Source: Bryobacterales bacterium (GTDB taxonomy: Bacteria; Acidobacteriota; Terriglobia; Bryobacterales; Bryobacteraceae). Taken from it: DNA of 43,311 bases. Position 1 is the first letter of the stretch, and each line of letters opens with the position of its first letter. A model generated the notes under the pieces. That model searched no databases. It was not told where the DNA came from and saw nothing but the letters and a program-made list of their open reading frames with translations. Below, one piece after another: positions 8,770 to 16,712 of the stretch. Made by a program: the position numbers and the translations under genes. The stretch spans positions 1 to 43,311 of the forward strand of contig PMSX01000287.1 in NCBI GenBank assembly GCA_003167495.1, in the 5' to 3' direction.

Positions 8770-9533
8770 GAAACGTTTGGACTATCTGCCGACGCGAACT
8801 GTATTCATATTTTGTTTCGCCCATCGCTTGGGTCTTGCTGACTCTGTTCGCGCTCCTGAGCGGTTGGTTCGCGTGGTTGTCGAGCTCATATTTTGTGCAG
8901 GACACCATGGCATCGCAAATGCGGGGCCAGGCAGTTCCCATGAGTGTGAATGAAATGGTGATTGCGCCGCTGTTTGGCAATATCGCTGTGATTGGGTTAT
9001 TTCTCATCCCCCTCATCAGCATGCGGCTGTTCGCCGAAGAAAAACGGCAGGGAACGATTGAACTGCTGGTCACATCGCCCATCTACGATCTTGAGGTGGT
9101 TATCGGCAAATGGCTCGCCGCCGTGTTGATGTATGGGGCTTTATTGGCTGTGCTGGCGTTCGATATCTCTTTCCTGTTTATCTACGGCTCGCCCGATTGG
9201 AAGCCGGTGGCTTCGGGTTTTATCGGCTTACTCCTCCAGGGAGCGGCGTTGTTGGCTTTCGGCGCGTTCATTTCCACTCTGACCAAGAATCAAATCGTGG
9301 CAGGCGCCGTCGGTTTTGGCTTGGCATTGCTGTTGTGGATACTGAATTGGGCGACTTCCTTGGGCGATTCCACAGCAATCAGAATCGTCAGTTACCTGTC
9401 CATTGTGAGTCACATGGAAAGTTTTTCGCGCGGTGTGATTGATAGCAAAGATCTGATCTATTACGTCTCCATGATTTTCTTAGGTTTATTTTTGACAACT
9501 CGTTCGCTTGAATCGCTGCGGTGGAGGGCATAG
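8766..9533 (+). CDS. ABC-2 type permease (GldF-like)
   Basis: This is a 255-residue integral membrane protein with about six transmembrane segments, starting MRNVWTICRRELYSYFVSPIAW, the typical N-terminus of GldF/ABC-2 permeases. A conserved cytoplasmic segment LFAEEKRQGTIELLVTSP precedes TM helices 3-6. The start overlaps the ATPase stop by 4 nt, and the stop TAG overlaps the GTG of the following GldG-like gene, which implies translational coupling. It should form the membrane channel of the ABC complex. In Bacteroidota the homologous GldAFG set supports gliding; outside them the same set occurs without known gliding, so that function should not be transferred. Confidence 0.9.
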   Translation: MRNVWTICRRELYSYFVSPIAWVLLTLFALLSGWFAWLSSSYFVQDTMASQMRGQAVPMSVNEMVIAPLFGNIAVIGLFLIPLISMRLFAEEKRQGTIELLVTSPIYDLEVVIGKWLAAVLMYGALLAVLAFDISFLFIYGSPDWKPVASGFIGLLLQGAALLAFGAFISTLTKNQIVAGAVGFGLALLLWILNWATSLGDSTAIRIVSYLSIVSHMESFSRGVIDSKDLIYYVSMIFLGLFLTTRSLESLRWRA

Positions 9534-10897
9534 TGGCGGAAAAGAATTCAGTAGCCGCACAGCAGGCTCGTTTCGGCGCGACTGCCGGGCTCTACACACT
9601 GCTGGTGATTGCCATTCTTGGCGCTGTCAACTACCTGGGCGTGCGCTTCAACAAACCTCTCGATCTAACGAGCAACAAGCGCTTCACCCTTTCTCAAGAG
9701 ACGCAGAAAATTGTCGGCGGCCTCAAACAGGATTCTACGATCACCTATTTCGATGTATCGAAGAATTTCGATCAGGCGAAGGGCATCCTCGACCGCTACA
9801 GAAATTTGTCGTCGAAGATTCACGTGGAGTATGTGGATTTGCGAAGAGATCCCATCCGCGCGCGCGAATTTGGGGTCCGGTACCAGGGCACGGCCTTCGT
9901 TTCGGAAGGGCAGCAGCGAGAAGAAGCCAAGTCTGTCGATGAGCAAGGAATCACCGGGGCCTTTCTAAAGCTCTCCAAGGGAATCCGAAAAGTGTGTTTC
10001 GTGAGCGGCAGTAAAGAGCACCCGCTCGATCAATCCGAGGGTCCGGGGCTGTCGGGATTCAAGACTATGCTGGAGCGGGACAACTATCAGCCTGAAGCCA
10101 TCACCTTGCTAGACAAGAACGCAGTTCCGGAAGAGTGCAAGGTCACCGTGGTTGCCGGTCCCAGAGCGGATTACACCTCCAACGAAGTCACGGCGTTGAA
10201 AAACTATGTTGAGAATGGCGGACGGGCGATGTTTTTGCTCGATCCGCCACTCGATATTCGCGGCGAGCACATTTCCGAAAATACCGGGTTGACCAATCTG
10301 CTTGAATCATGGGGTGTGACGCTCGACAAAGATTTGGTTTTGGAGAATACGGCTCTGGTGGCGATTTACGGTCCGGAGAATCCGCCGGTGAATCACTATG
10401 AAGACCATCCCATTGTGAATGACCTGAAGGGTAACTACATCATTCTGCCCATTGTGCGTTCGCTGGAAGTCAAGAACGCTGGAAAATCAACGGTGACTAA
10501 GCTGTTTTCTACATCAGACGCGGCAGTGGCAACAACTGAATTGACAAGCGGCCAAGTGAGGCTGGACGATCCGAAGAACAAGAAGGGTCCGTTTGTGCTT
10601 GGCGCGGCGGGCACTTACGATAACGGAAAGCCGAATGAAGGCGGCCGTTTCGTAGTGATCGGCACTTCGGGATTTATCGCGAACGATACGATCAGCACGG
10701 CTCTAAACCGCGACCTCGCATTGAACGCGGTGAACTGGCTCTCTTCAGATGAAGACCTGATCTCCATCAGGCCTAAGGAACCGGAAGACCGCAAGCTTGA
10801 CCCGAAGGCAATCGGCCCCATTCAAGTGTCGGACTTCTTTGGTCTTCCGCTGCTCATCATCGTGGCCGGCATTGCCGTGTTCATGAAGCGCAGATAG
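9533..10897 (+). CDS. GldG-like ABC transporter auxiliary protein
   Basis: This is a protein of about 454 residues of the GldG / ABC-transporter auxiliary family. It has an N-terminal transmembrane helix (TAGLYTLLVIAILGAVNYLG), a large extracytoplasmic alpha/beta domain, and a C-terminal transmembrane helix ending LLIIVAGIAVFMKRR. Family-typical pieces are KRFTLSQETQKIV near the N-terminus, the strand/loop FLLDPP near residue 240, and a late GTSGFIANDTI. GTG 9533 is chosen over GTG 9521 because GGAGGG (9523-9528) lies 4 nt upstream of it and it overlaps the permease stop (TAGTG). It probably works with the ATPase and permease as one complex; substrate unknown. Confidence 0.87.
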   Translation: MAEKNSVAAQQARFGATAGLYTLLVIAILGAVNYLGVRFNKPLDLTSNKRFTLSQETQKIVGGLKQDSTITYFDVSKNFDQAKGILDRYRNLSSKIHVEYVDLRRDPIRAREFGVRYQGTAFVSEGQQREEAKSVDEQGITGAFLKLSKGIRKVCFVSGSKEHPLDQSEGPGLSGFKTMLERDNYQPEAITLLDKNAVPEECKVTVVAGPRADYTSNEVTALKNYVENGGRAMFLLDPPLDIRGEHISENTGLTNLLESWGVTLDKDLVLENTALVAIYGPENPPVNHYEDHPIVNDLKGNYIILPIVRSLEVKNAGKSTVTKLFSTSDAAVATTELTSGQVRLDDPKNKKGPFVLGAAGTYDNGKPNEGGRFVVIGTSGFIANDTISTALNRDLALNAVNWLSSDEDLISIRPKEPEDRKLDPKAIGPIQVSDFFGLPLLIIVAGIAVFMKRR

Positions 10898-10898
10898 T

Positions 10899-12206
10899 AT
10901 GGGCATGAAAAAGTTACTCATCGCGGCGATTGTGCTGGCCGCGCTCAGCGGCGTTTTGTGGTGGAGCAACAAGCATCCAGATTGGGGCCAGGAGAAGAAA
11001 CCGGATACGGAAACTCCGGCTCTGGTCAACGTCTCCGATACGGCGCTCGCTAGCATCGACATTCAAAAGAAAGACGGCTCCAAAGTTTCGCTCGAGCGCA
11101 AGGCCGGCAAGTGGAATATCACAGCGCCCACTGCCTATCCGGCTGACCAGGACGCGGTATCGAGTGTTGCCTCGGCGCTAGCGCCTGCCAACGCCGATAG
11201 CGTTGTTGACGAAAAGCCCGGAGACGTTGCCAAGTATGGTTTGACCAACCCCACGGTGACGGTAACCGCTCACGAAAAAGGTGGCCGGTCGGATCAGCTT
11301 TTGATCGGCGACGACGTTCCAGGCGGATCGATGGTCTACGTGCGTGTGGCCGGCAATCCAAAAGTCTATGCCGCGCCCACATCGCTCAAGACATCCTTCG
11401 ATAAGGGCGTGAACGACCTGCGCGACAAACGCTTGCTGACGTTCGATCAAGGCCAGCTCACGCGCATCGATCTTTTATCCGGCAAAACCACCACCGAGTT
11501 CGGCAAGAATAATCAAAGCGAATGGACAATCGTCCAACCGGAGCCTTACCGTGCGGACAATTTTCAAGTGGAAGAATTGCTGCGCAACCTGAGCGGGGCC
11601 AAAATGGATCTCAACGTAACGCCTGCTGATGCTGAAAAGGCGCAACACGGTTTTTCGTCGGGCAAACCAGTGGCCACCGTCAAGCTTACCGATTCCACCG
11701 GGACGCAGACGTTAGAAGTTCGGAAAAACGGCGACGATTACTTTGGGAAAAGCAGCGCGGTGGACGGCACATACAAGCTGAATGCCGAACTGGGCAAACA
11801 GTTGGAGAAGCCGCTGGATGACTTCCGTAACAAAAAACTGTTCGATTTTGGCTTTAGCGATCCAACGAAAGTTGAGATTCAGGGCAAGACATTTGTCAAA
11901 AGCGGCACCGACTGGAAGATGGACGGTAAGACCATGGATTCAGCCGCCGTGCAAGGCTTGATCGACCAACTGCGCGAACTGGCGGCGACGAAGTTCGCAA
12001 CCGAGGGTTTCACGAGTGTGGCGGCCTCGGTCTCTGTTGTTTCGAACGACGGGAAGCGCACCGAAAAAGCGGAGTTTTCCAAAACCGCCGACGGCTATTT
12101 GGCGCGCCGGGGCAGCGAACCGGGACTCTACCAACTGGATGCCAAGGGCGTTAACGATATTCTGGAAGCAAGCAATAAAGTGAAGCCGGCAGCCGGCAAG
12201 AAGTAA
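10899..12206 (+). CDS. DUF4340 domain protein, ABC operon partner
   Basis: This is a 435-residue protein anchored by a single N-terminal helix (LLIAAIVLAALSGVLWW), with the rest predicted periplasmic or surface exposed. It shows repeated DUF4340 modules: W-x-I-x-x-P motifs (KWNITAP near residue 75, EWTIVQPEPYRADN near 210, and DWKMDGKTMDSAAV near 340) interleaved with ANADSVVDE-, LRDKRLLTFD- and FRNKKLFDF-type strands. DUF4340 genes commonly follow GldG-like genes; its role is not known. It starts one base after the GldG-like stop (ATG 10899, or ATG 10905). It is the last gene of the operon. Confidence 0.85.
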   Translation: MGMKKLLIAAIVLAALSGVLWWSNKHPDWGQEKKPDTETPALVNVSDTALASIDIQKKDGSKVSLERKAGKWNITAPTAYPADQDAVSSVASALAPANADSVVDEKPGDVAKYGLTNPTVTVTAHEKGGRSDQLLIGDDVPGGSMVYVRVAGNPKVYAAPTSLKTSFDKGVNDLRDKRLLTFDQGQLTRIDLLSGKTTTEFGKNNQSEWTIVQPEPYRADNFQVEELLRNLSGAKMDLNVTPADAEKAQHGFSSGKPVATVKLTDSTGTQTLEVRKNGDDYFGKSSAVDGTYKLNAELGKQLEKPLDDFRNKKLFDFGFSDPTKVEIQGKTFVKSGTDWKMDGKTMDSAAVQGLIDQLRELAATKFATEGFTSVAASVSVVSNDGKRTEKAEFSKTADGYLARRGSEPGLYQLDAKGVNDILEASNKVKPAAGKK

Positions 12207-12242
12207 GAAAGCTGTCCCGAGCCAAATACTGACGCCGCCAGC

Positions 12243-13574
12243 ATGTCCGCACTCAACACCGACCTCTATCAACTCACCATGGCGGCAGGGTATTTCGTCG
12301 AGCGAAAGACCGACGAGATTGCCACCTTTGAGCTTTCCGTTCGGCGCCTGCCTGAGCCGCGCAATTTTCTGGTCGCAGCCGGTTTAGCGCAAGCCGTTGA
12401 ATATTTGCGCGATCTCAAGTTCCAACCGGAAGAAATCGATTACCTTCGCTCTCTCGCGCAGTTCAGACACACACCGCCGGAGTTTTTCGATTTTCTAAGG
12501 AAGCTGCGCTTTACGGGCGATCTGTTTGCTTTGCCGGAGGGGACGCCCGTTTTCGCTAACGAGCCCATAGCTATCGTGCGCGCGCCTTTAATCGAAGCGC
12601 AGTTGGTGGAAACCTACCTGCTCTCTACATTCGTGTTCCAGACCATGGTGGCGTCCAAAGCGGCCCGCTGTGTCTTGGCGGCCGAGGGACGGCCCATTGT
12701 CGAGTTCGGTAGCCGGCGTGCGCATTCTCCCGGTGCGGGTATTCTCGCGGGCAGAGCGGCTTTCGTGGGTGGCTGTTCCGGTACCAGCAATGCGGAAGCC
12801 GGCTTACGCTTCGATATCCCCGTGTTCGGCACTGCGGCGCATTCCTGGACCATGGCCTTTGGCGACGAAGAGCGCAGTTTTCGCGCGCTGCAAAAGCTGC
12901 TGGGCGAATCGACGGTATTTCTTATCGATACCTACGACACCATCGCCGGCGCTCACTTGGCGGCGGAACTTGGCCGGCCCATTTGGGGAGTGCGGCTCGA
13001 CAGTGGCAATCTGGGCGAGCTCGCTAAGGAAGTGCGGCGAATCTTGGATGACGCTGGCTTACGCGGAGCGAAGATTTTCGCAACCAACGATCTCGATGAA
13101 TACCGCGTCGCGGAATTCGTAAAAGCAGGTGTGCCGATTGACGCGTTCGGTGTGGGTACGCAGCTTGCCACCTCGGCGGATGCGCCGGCGTTGTCGGCTG
13201 TTTACAAAATGGTGGAGTTGAAGCGCGATGGCGAAGTTTTTTACACTGCGAAGTTTAGCGCTGATAAGAGCACTTTGCCCGGAGCGAAACAAATCTACCG
13301 TTATGCCGGTCGCGACGTGGTGGCGCACTATAGCGAGTGCAGCGATGAGTTCAAAGGCGAACCGTTGCTGCGGCCGATCATTGTTGGGGGCGAGCTAGTG
13401 GAAAATTTGCCGGCCATGGTTAGTATTCAAAAGCGCTCACAAACCATGATTGCCACTCTGCCGGAACGTCTGCGCGAACTCGGCAACGTTGAACCTTACT
13501 CGGTGGAGATGTCGCCGCGCCTGCTCGCCATGGCGCAAAGTTTACGCGACGAGATGCAACCAGCTCGAACATGA
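12243..13574 (+). CDS. pncB: Nicotinate phosphoribosyltransferase
   Basis: This is a 443-residue cytosolic enzyme making nicotinate mononucleotide from nicotinate and PRPP (Preiss-Handler salvage of NAD). Diagnostic motifs are NTDLYQLTMAAGYF at the N-terminus, VEFGSRRAHSPGAG near residue 155, GTSNAEAGLRF, and GTAAHSWTMAF with His200, which corresponds to the phosphorylated His of the family. The phosphate-binding strand reads WGVRLDSGNLGEL and FGVGTQLATSADAP. Length is normal for the group of NAPRTases found in many bacteria. The stop overlaps the pncA start by 4 nt (13571-13574), so the two salvage steps are translated together. Confidence 0.94.
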   Translation: MSALNTDLYQLTMAAGYFVERKTDEIATFELSVRRLPEPRNFLVAAGLAQAVEYLRDLKFQPEEIDYLRSLAQFRHTPPEFFDFLRKLRFTGDLFALPEGTPVFANEPIAIVRAPLIEAQLVETYLLSTFVFQTMVASKAARCVLAAEGRPIVEFGSRRAHSPGAGILAGRAAFVGGCSGTSNAEAGLRFDIPVFGTAAHSWTMAFGDEERSFRALQKLLGESTVFLIDTYDTIAGAHLAAELGRPIWGVRLDSGNLGELAKEVRRILDDAGLRGAKIFATNDLDEYRVAEFVKAGVPIDAFGVGTQLATSADAPALSAVYKMVELKRDGEVFYTAKFSADKSTLPGAKQIYRYAGRDVVAHYSECSDEFKGEPLLRPIIVGGELVENLPAMVSIQKRSQTMIATLPERLRELGNVEPYSVEMSPRLLAMAQSLRDEMQPART

Positions 13575-14146
13575 AAACGATTTTCTTCGATGTGGACACG
13601 CAGCTGGACTTTGTTTTTCCGGCAGGCGCTTTGGCCGTCCCAGGCGCGGAAAATATTGTAAGCAATTTGGATAGGCTCACGCGGTATGCGGCGGCGCATG
13701 CGTATCAAATTATTTCCACAGCCGACGCGCACACCGAGGACGACCCGGAGTTTAAGGTTTGGAAGCCGCATTGTGTCGCCGGAACTGTTGGTCAGCTAAA
13801 GTGCGCGGTTACTTTGCTTCCGCAACATGAAAGACTCGACCGACAAGTGCAGGATTTCTTCTCGGTTCCGCAGATTATAGTGGAAAAGCAGATGCTCGAC
13901 TGCTTCACCAACCCTAATCTGCGGCCGTTGTTGAGCTTATTAGCGGCGAAGCGGTTCGTGGTGTATGGCGTTGTTTCGGAGTATTGCGTGAGATGCGCGG
14001 CACTTGGTCTGCTTGAAACCGGCGCGCGCGTCGAACTGGTTTCAGATGCGATTCAGAGCCTTGATCCATCTGCCGAGCGAGCTCTAGTCGAAGAATTCCG
14101 CAATTGTGGAGGCCGCATGACCACCACGGCGGCGGTTATCAATTAA
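13571..14146 (+). CDS. pncA: Nicotinamidase (isochorismatase-fold cysteine hydrolase)
   Basis: This is a 191-residue enzyme that deamidates nicotinamide to nicotinate, the substrate of the preceding PncB. FFDVDTQLDFVFPAGAL has the catalytic Asp9. ADAHTEDDPEF and WKPHCVAGT form the metal/substrate region, VEKQMLDCFTN holds the catalytic Lys106, and VSEYCVRCAALGL holds the nucleophile Cys139. The cluster with pncB makes nicotinamidase more likely than another isochorismatase-fold hydrolase. The final 8 nt overlap the 3' end of the convergent ParE-like gene. Confidence 0.92.
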   Translation: MKTIFFDVDTQLDFVFPAGALAVPGAENIVSNLDRLTRYAAAHAYQIISTADAHTEDDPEFKVWKPHCVAGTVGQLKCAVTLLPQHERLDRQVQDFFSVPQIIVEKQMLDCFTNPNLRPLLSLLAAKRFVVYGVVSEYCVRCAALGLLETGARVELVSDAIQSLDPSAERALVEEFRNCGGRMTTTAAVIN

Positions 14147-14459
14147 CGCTGGCTTCCCTGCTACGTAGAATCGCAGCCATAACACGCGGGCTCCGCTGGC
14201 CGTGCATCACTGCCACCACCCACAGTGGCTGTTCTTCAGGCGCATAGGCGATTAGGTAATCGTAAACGCGCCAGAAGCGCAAAAGCCGCGAGGTGAGGTC
14301 GGTTCGGCGGTGGCCGCGATGCGGAAATCTTACAAGCGCCTGAATAGCCTCGTAGATCTCTCTCACTCGGTCGGCATTGTCGGCACTGTCTTCCGCGATA
14401 AACTCCCACAATTCATCAATATCTGTGTAAGCCTCCGGATGAAGTTGGAAGCCGCTTAT
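14139..14459 (-). CDS. RelE/ParE-family toxin with altered start codon
   Basis: The reading frame encodes about 106 residues of a ParE-type toxin: FQLHPEAYTDIDELWEFIAED, then FPHRGHRRTDLTSRLLRFW and LWVVAVMHGQRSPRVMAAIL, all typical of the family. The conserved N-terminus extends well upstream of the only in-frame standard start (TTG, 14411-14409). In that upstream frame the position expected to be ATG reads ATA (14459-14457) and is nested in the antitoxin stop as ATAA, where relatives usually show ATGA. A single G-to-A change would give both the ATA and a TAA antitoxin stop. The toxin may therefore be silenced, use AUA poorly, or be made truncated from TTG. The body has no stops or frameshifts. 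Confidence 0.7.
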   Translation of the reverse strand: MSGFQLHPEAYTDIDELWEFIAEDSADNADRVREIYEAIQALVRFPHRGHRRTDLTSRLLRFWRVYDYLIAYAPEEQPLWVVAVMHGQRSPRVMAAILRSREASVN

Positions 14460-14707
14460 TTACGGGCTTTGCGCCGAGCTTCGCTTTTTGCTTTCAGTCG
14501 TGCGAAAGCTTCATCGCCCGGAATCATCTTGACCTTCCCGTTCTTAATATCGTCATAGCGGCTATCAAGCGTTTCGCGTATGTGCGTTGCTTCGTAGAAG
14601 TAGCCAGTCATGGCATCCTTCAGCAGTTATTCTGCGGGCAATCCGGTATCCGCAATCCATTGTTCTACTTTCGCTCGAAGTTCCGGATCAGTGATCTCAA
14701 CTTGCAT
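14456..14707 (-). pseudogene. Antitoxin (ParD-like addiction-module component) interrupted by an in-frame stop
   Basis: Reading from ATG 14707 (AAGAGG 6 nt upstream) gives MQVEITDPELRAKVEQWIAD and then TGLPAE. A TAA follows at 14629-14627, and the same frame continues LLKDAM, TGYFYEATHIRETLDSRYDD and KNGKVKMIPGDEAFARLKAK to the stop at 14456. Together the parts read as one antitoxin: an N-terminal helix that pairs with ParE and the RYDDIKxGKVK...GDEAFARL C-terminal segment. The TAA replaces a Glu-type codon (GAA would restore it). ATG 14611 could re-initiate the C-terminal 51 residues. It lies directly upstream of the ParE-like gene, as in normal modules. Confidence 0.7.
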
Positions 14708-14738
14708 TCCCATCCTCTTAGGATAACGCTTTGCTCGA

Positions 14739-16712
14739 CTACCGATAGAACACCACTTTATGCTCACCCGCCGGCAGCACCACAGAGCCCAGTTTCTCTC
14801 CCGCCTTCGCTTCAGCGAACTTCGCCCCATCCACCTCCACCCGCGAAACCACGCTTCCCAACACCGCCAATGCCCGGCTCTTACTCGTATAGGCAAGATC
14901 CGCATGGTCCGTGGCGCCAAGCGCCGAACGAATCTCCCCGTTGAAATCGGCGATCACCACGCCCGGCTGCAAGGCGCTCGCTTCGAATTTATGCTTCCCC
15001 GACGGCGCTAGAATCGTCCGCGCGTTTTGCACAGGCCAAGGTTTGCCATCCATCTCCGCTGCCCCTTCCCAGCTCACACGCGTCGGCTGAGTTGCATCCA
15101 GCGTCAGTACTCCCGTGTTGTCCAAATTGGCCGAAGCCGTGTTGGCCGCCGCCGGCAGCAAGCTGAGATCCTGCTTTTCCAACGAATTTTCAAAATACAA
15201 GGCCACCCGCGAAAACGAGACCGCCGCTTCATGCACCAGCTCCAGCAATTCCACGCCGGTTTGCTTCTTGGTCGGATACACATCCTGGTACCGTTCAACC
15301 ACGTTAATGTCCACAGCCAGATGCGACCGGTCTGACGTAAGTGCATGATACTGCTCGGCCAGTTTCGAATATCGTTCCGGACCCAGGTTCCATAAAGTGG
15401 CGGGGTCCTCCACCAGCAGCGTGCTCTGGCGGGCCTGAATCAGCGGCAAACTACGCGCAACATCCGCGCCTAAAGCGTCGCGAATACCTGGTTCGAAGCG
15501 GTCGTCGATGTGCGTAAGAACAATGTCGAGATATGGCTTCTGCGCGCGCGTCTTTTCAATTTCGTCCAGCCAATGCGCTTGCAAATTCGACGCGAGGGCG
15601 GCGCGGTAGTCGAGAAAGAGCCTTAAATCCTGAGCGCGCGCCCCGCGTTCTAAAAGTGTCTTCGGATCGATGCCCGTCTGCTTCTTAAAATCGGCGCGCA
15701 CATCGTCGTTCATTGGCGTGAAGCGCGCCGGATTGCTCGCGCCTTCCAGCGATTCAAAATACAATTCAGCCAGATTGACCCCGTCCCAATCGAAGCGGTT
15801 CAGCAGTTCGCCCATCTGTTTCGAAACAGCGGCGCTGCAATCTTTGTTCTGCAGGTTCATCAGCTTGCGCCAATCGAGTTGCGCATCTTGGCCGGCGGCG
15901 GTTTTCTCGCGCCACTCCGGATGATCGGCCCAGAATTTTTCACTCACATGCGGCAACTCGAGCCACGCATACACCAGAATCGCGTTCCGATGGCAAGCCT
16001 GAATCAGCCGCGCCATATACTCGTCTTGCGCCGCATCGGGTTCCACATTGTGCCACGCGGCCACGTGCAGAATGCCGACACCGGCTTCGCGCCAGCGGCG
16101 TGCCAGATAATCCACATCGGCGCGAATGCGATACGAAGAGTCGAAAAAAGCCCACAAATTGGTGGCATGCAGCGGCAGGTCCAGGCCCAGGTCGACGAGC
16201 GCTTGCATAAGATACGGGTACCGTTCTATGCCGCTGAGCCCAGGTTCTGTGGCCATCCACAAAACCGCGCCGTGTGCCGTACGCTTTCCGGCCAATACCG
16301 GCGCACCGTGCCAGCGCTCTGTGGCATAGACGATGAAGCCTTCTGGGAGTTGGGTCTTTGCAATCTCCGCCGGCTGCTCCCAGATGATTTGCATCTTGGC
16401 CGCGTGCGAATCCACAATCTGCCGGACCACCAATTGCTCTTTCTGCGGCAGAATCCCCAGACTGCGTGCGGCTGCGCTGTCCCCTTCGACGATCAAGATG
16501 TGAGTTGACGAAAGCCTGGCGCTTTCCATCGCAGCGGACGCTCCCGCTACCACAATGCTTGGATCGGAACTCGATCGCTCGATCCCAACCGAGCCAAGAA
16601 TCTTCGTCCACGCAACAGGATTGGCGCCGTCAACCTGAAACGTCGTCGCCGAAGCGGACACAGCGAACGCGGCCCAACAGCAGCGGAACAAGAGAGTGCG
16701 TAAACGTTTCAT
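14739..16712 (-). CDS. Exported TIM-barrel glycoside-hydrolase-like protein
   Basis: This is a 657-residue protein with a signal peptide (LLFRCCWAAFAVSASATTF). Residues of about 185-420 look like a glycoside-hydrolase-like TIM barrel of the GHL10/PgaB-C/PelA kind: NLWAFFDSSYRIRADVDYLA, then GILHVAAWHN, VYAWLELPHVSEKFW ADHPEW and FDWDGVNLAELYFES, where the last strand presents an acidic pair (D, E). The remaining C-terminal region is beta-rich and ends in LPAGEHKVVFYR. No deacetylase motif is evident. The gene overlaps the preceding TPR gene by 4 nt (16709-16712), so the two are translationally coupled. Enzymatic activity and substrate are inference; a polysaccharide is the natural guess. Confidence 0.62.
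   Translation of the reverse strand: MKRLRTLLFRCCWAAFAVSASATTFQVDGANPVAWTKILGSVGIERSSSDPSIVVAGASAAMESARLSSTHILIVEGDSAAARSLGILPQKEQLVVRQIVDSHAAKMQIIWEQPAEIAKTQLPEGFIVYATERWHGAPVLAGKRTAHGAVLWMATEPGLSGIERYPYLMQALVDLGLDLPLHATNLWAFFDSSYRIRADVDYLARRWREAGVGILHVAAWHNVEPDAAQDEYMARLIQACHRNAILVYAWLELPHVSEKFWADHPEWREKTAAGQDAQLDWRKLMNLQNKDCSAAVSKQMGELLNRFDWDGVNLAELYFESLEGASNPARFTPMNDDVRADFKKQTGIDPKTLLERGARAQDLRLFLDYRAALASNLQAHWLDEIEKTRAQKPYLDIVLTHIDDRFEPGIRDALGADVARSLPLIQARQSTLLVEDPATLWNLGPERYSKLAEQYHALTSDRSHLAVDINVVERYQDVYPTKKQTGVELLELVHEAAVSFSRVALYFENSLEKQDLSLLPAAANTASANLDNTGVLTLDATQPTRVSWEGAAEMDGKPWPVQNARTILAPSGKHKFEASALQPGVVIADFNGEIRSALGATDHADLAYTSKSRALAVLGSVVSRVEVDGAKFAEAKAGEKLGSVVLPAGEHKVVFYR

Noticed and set aside
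7801..12206. A gliding-motility operon
   Set aside because: The GldA/F/G-like set occurs widely without gliding and no other gliding genes are in the window.
15879..16508. 209-residue plus-strand ORF opposite the hydrolase-like gene
   Set aside because: Antisense shadow of the 657-residue gene in a G+C-rich sequence; composition is Arg/His rich without domain features.
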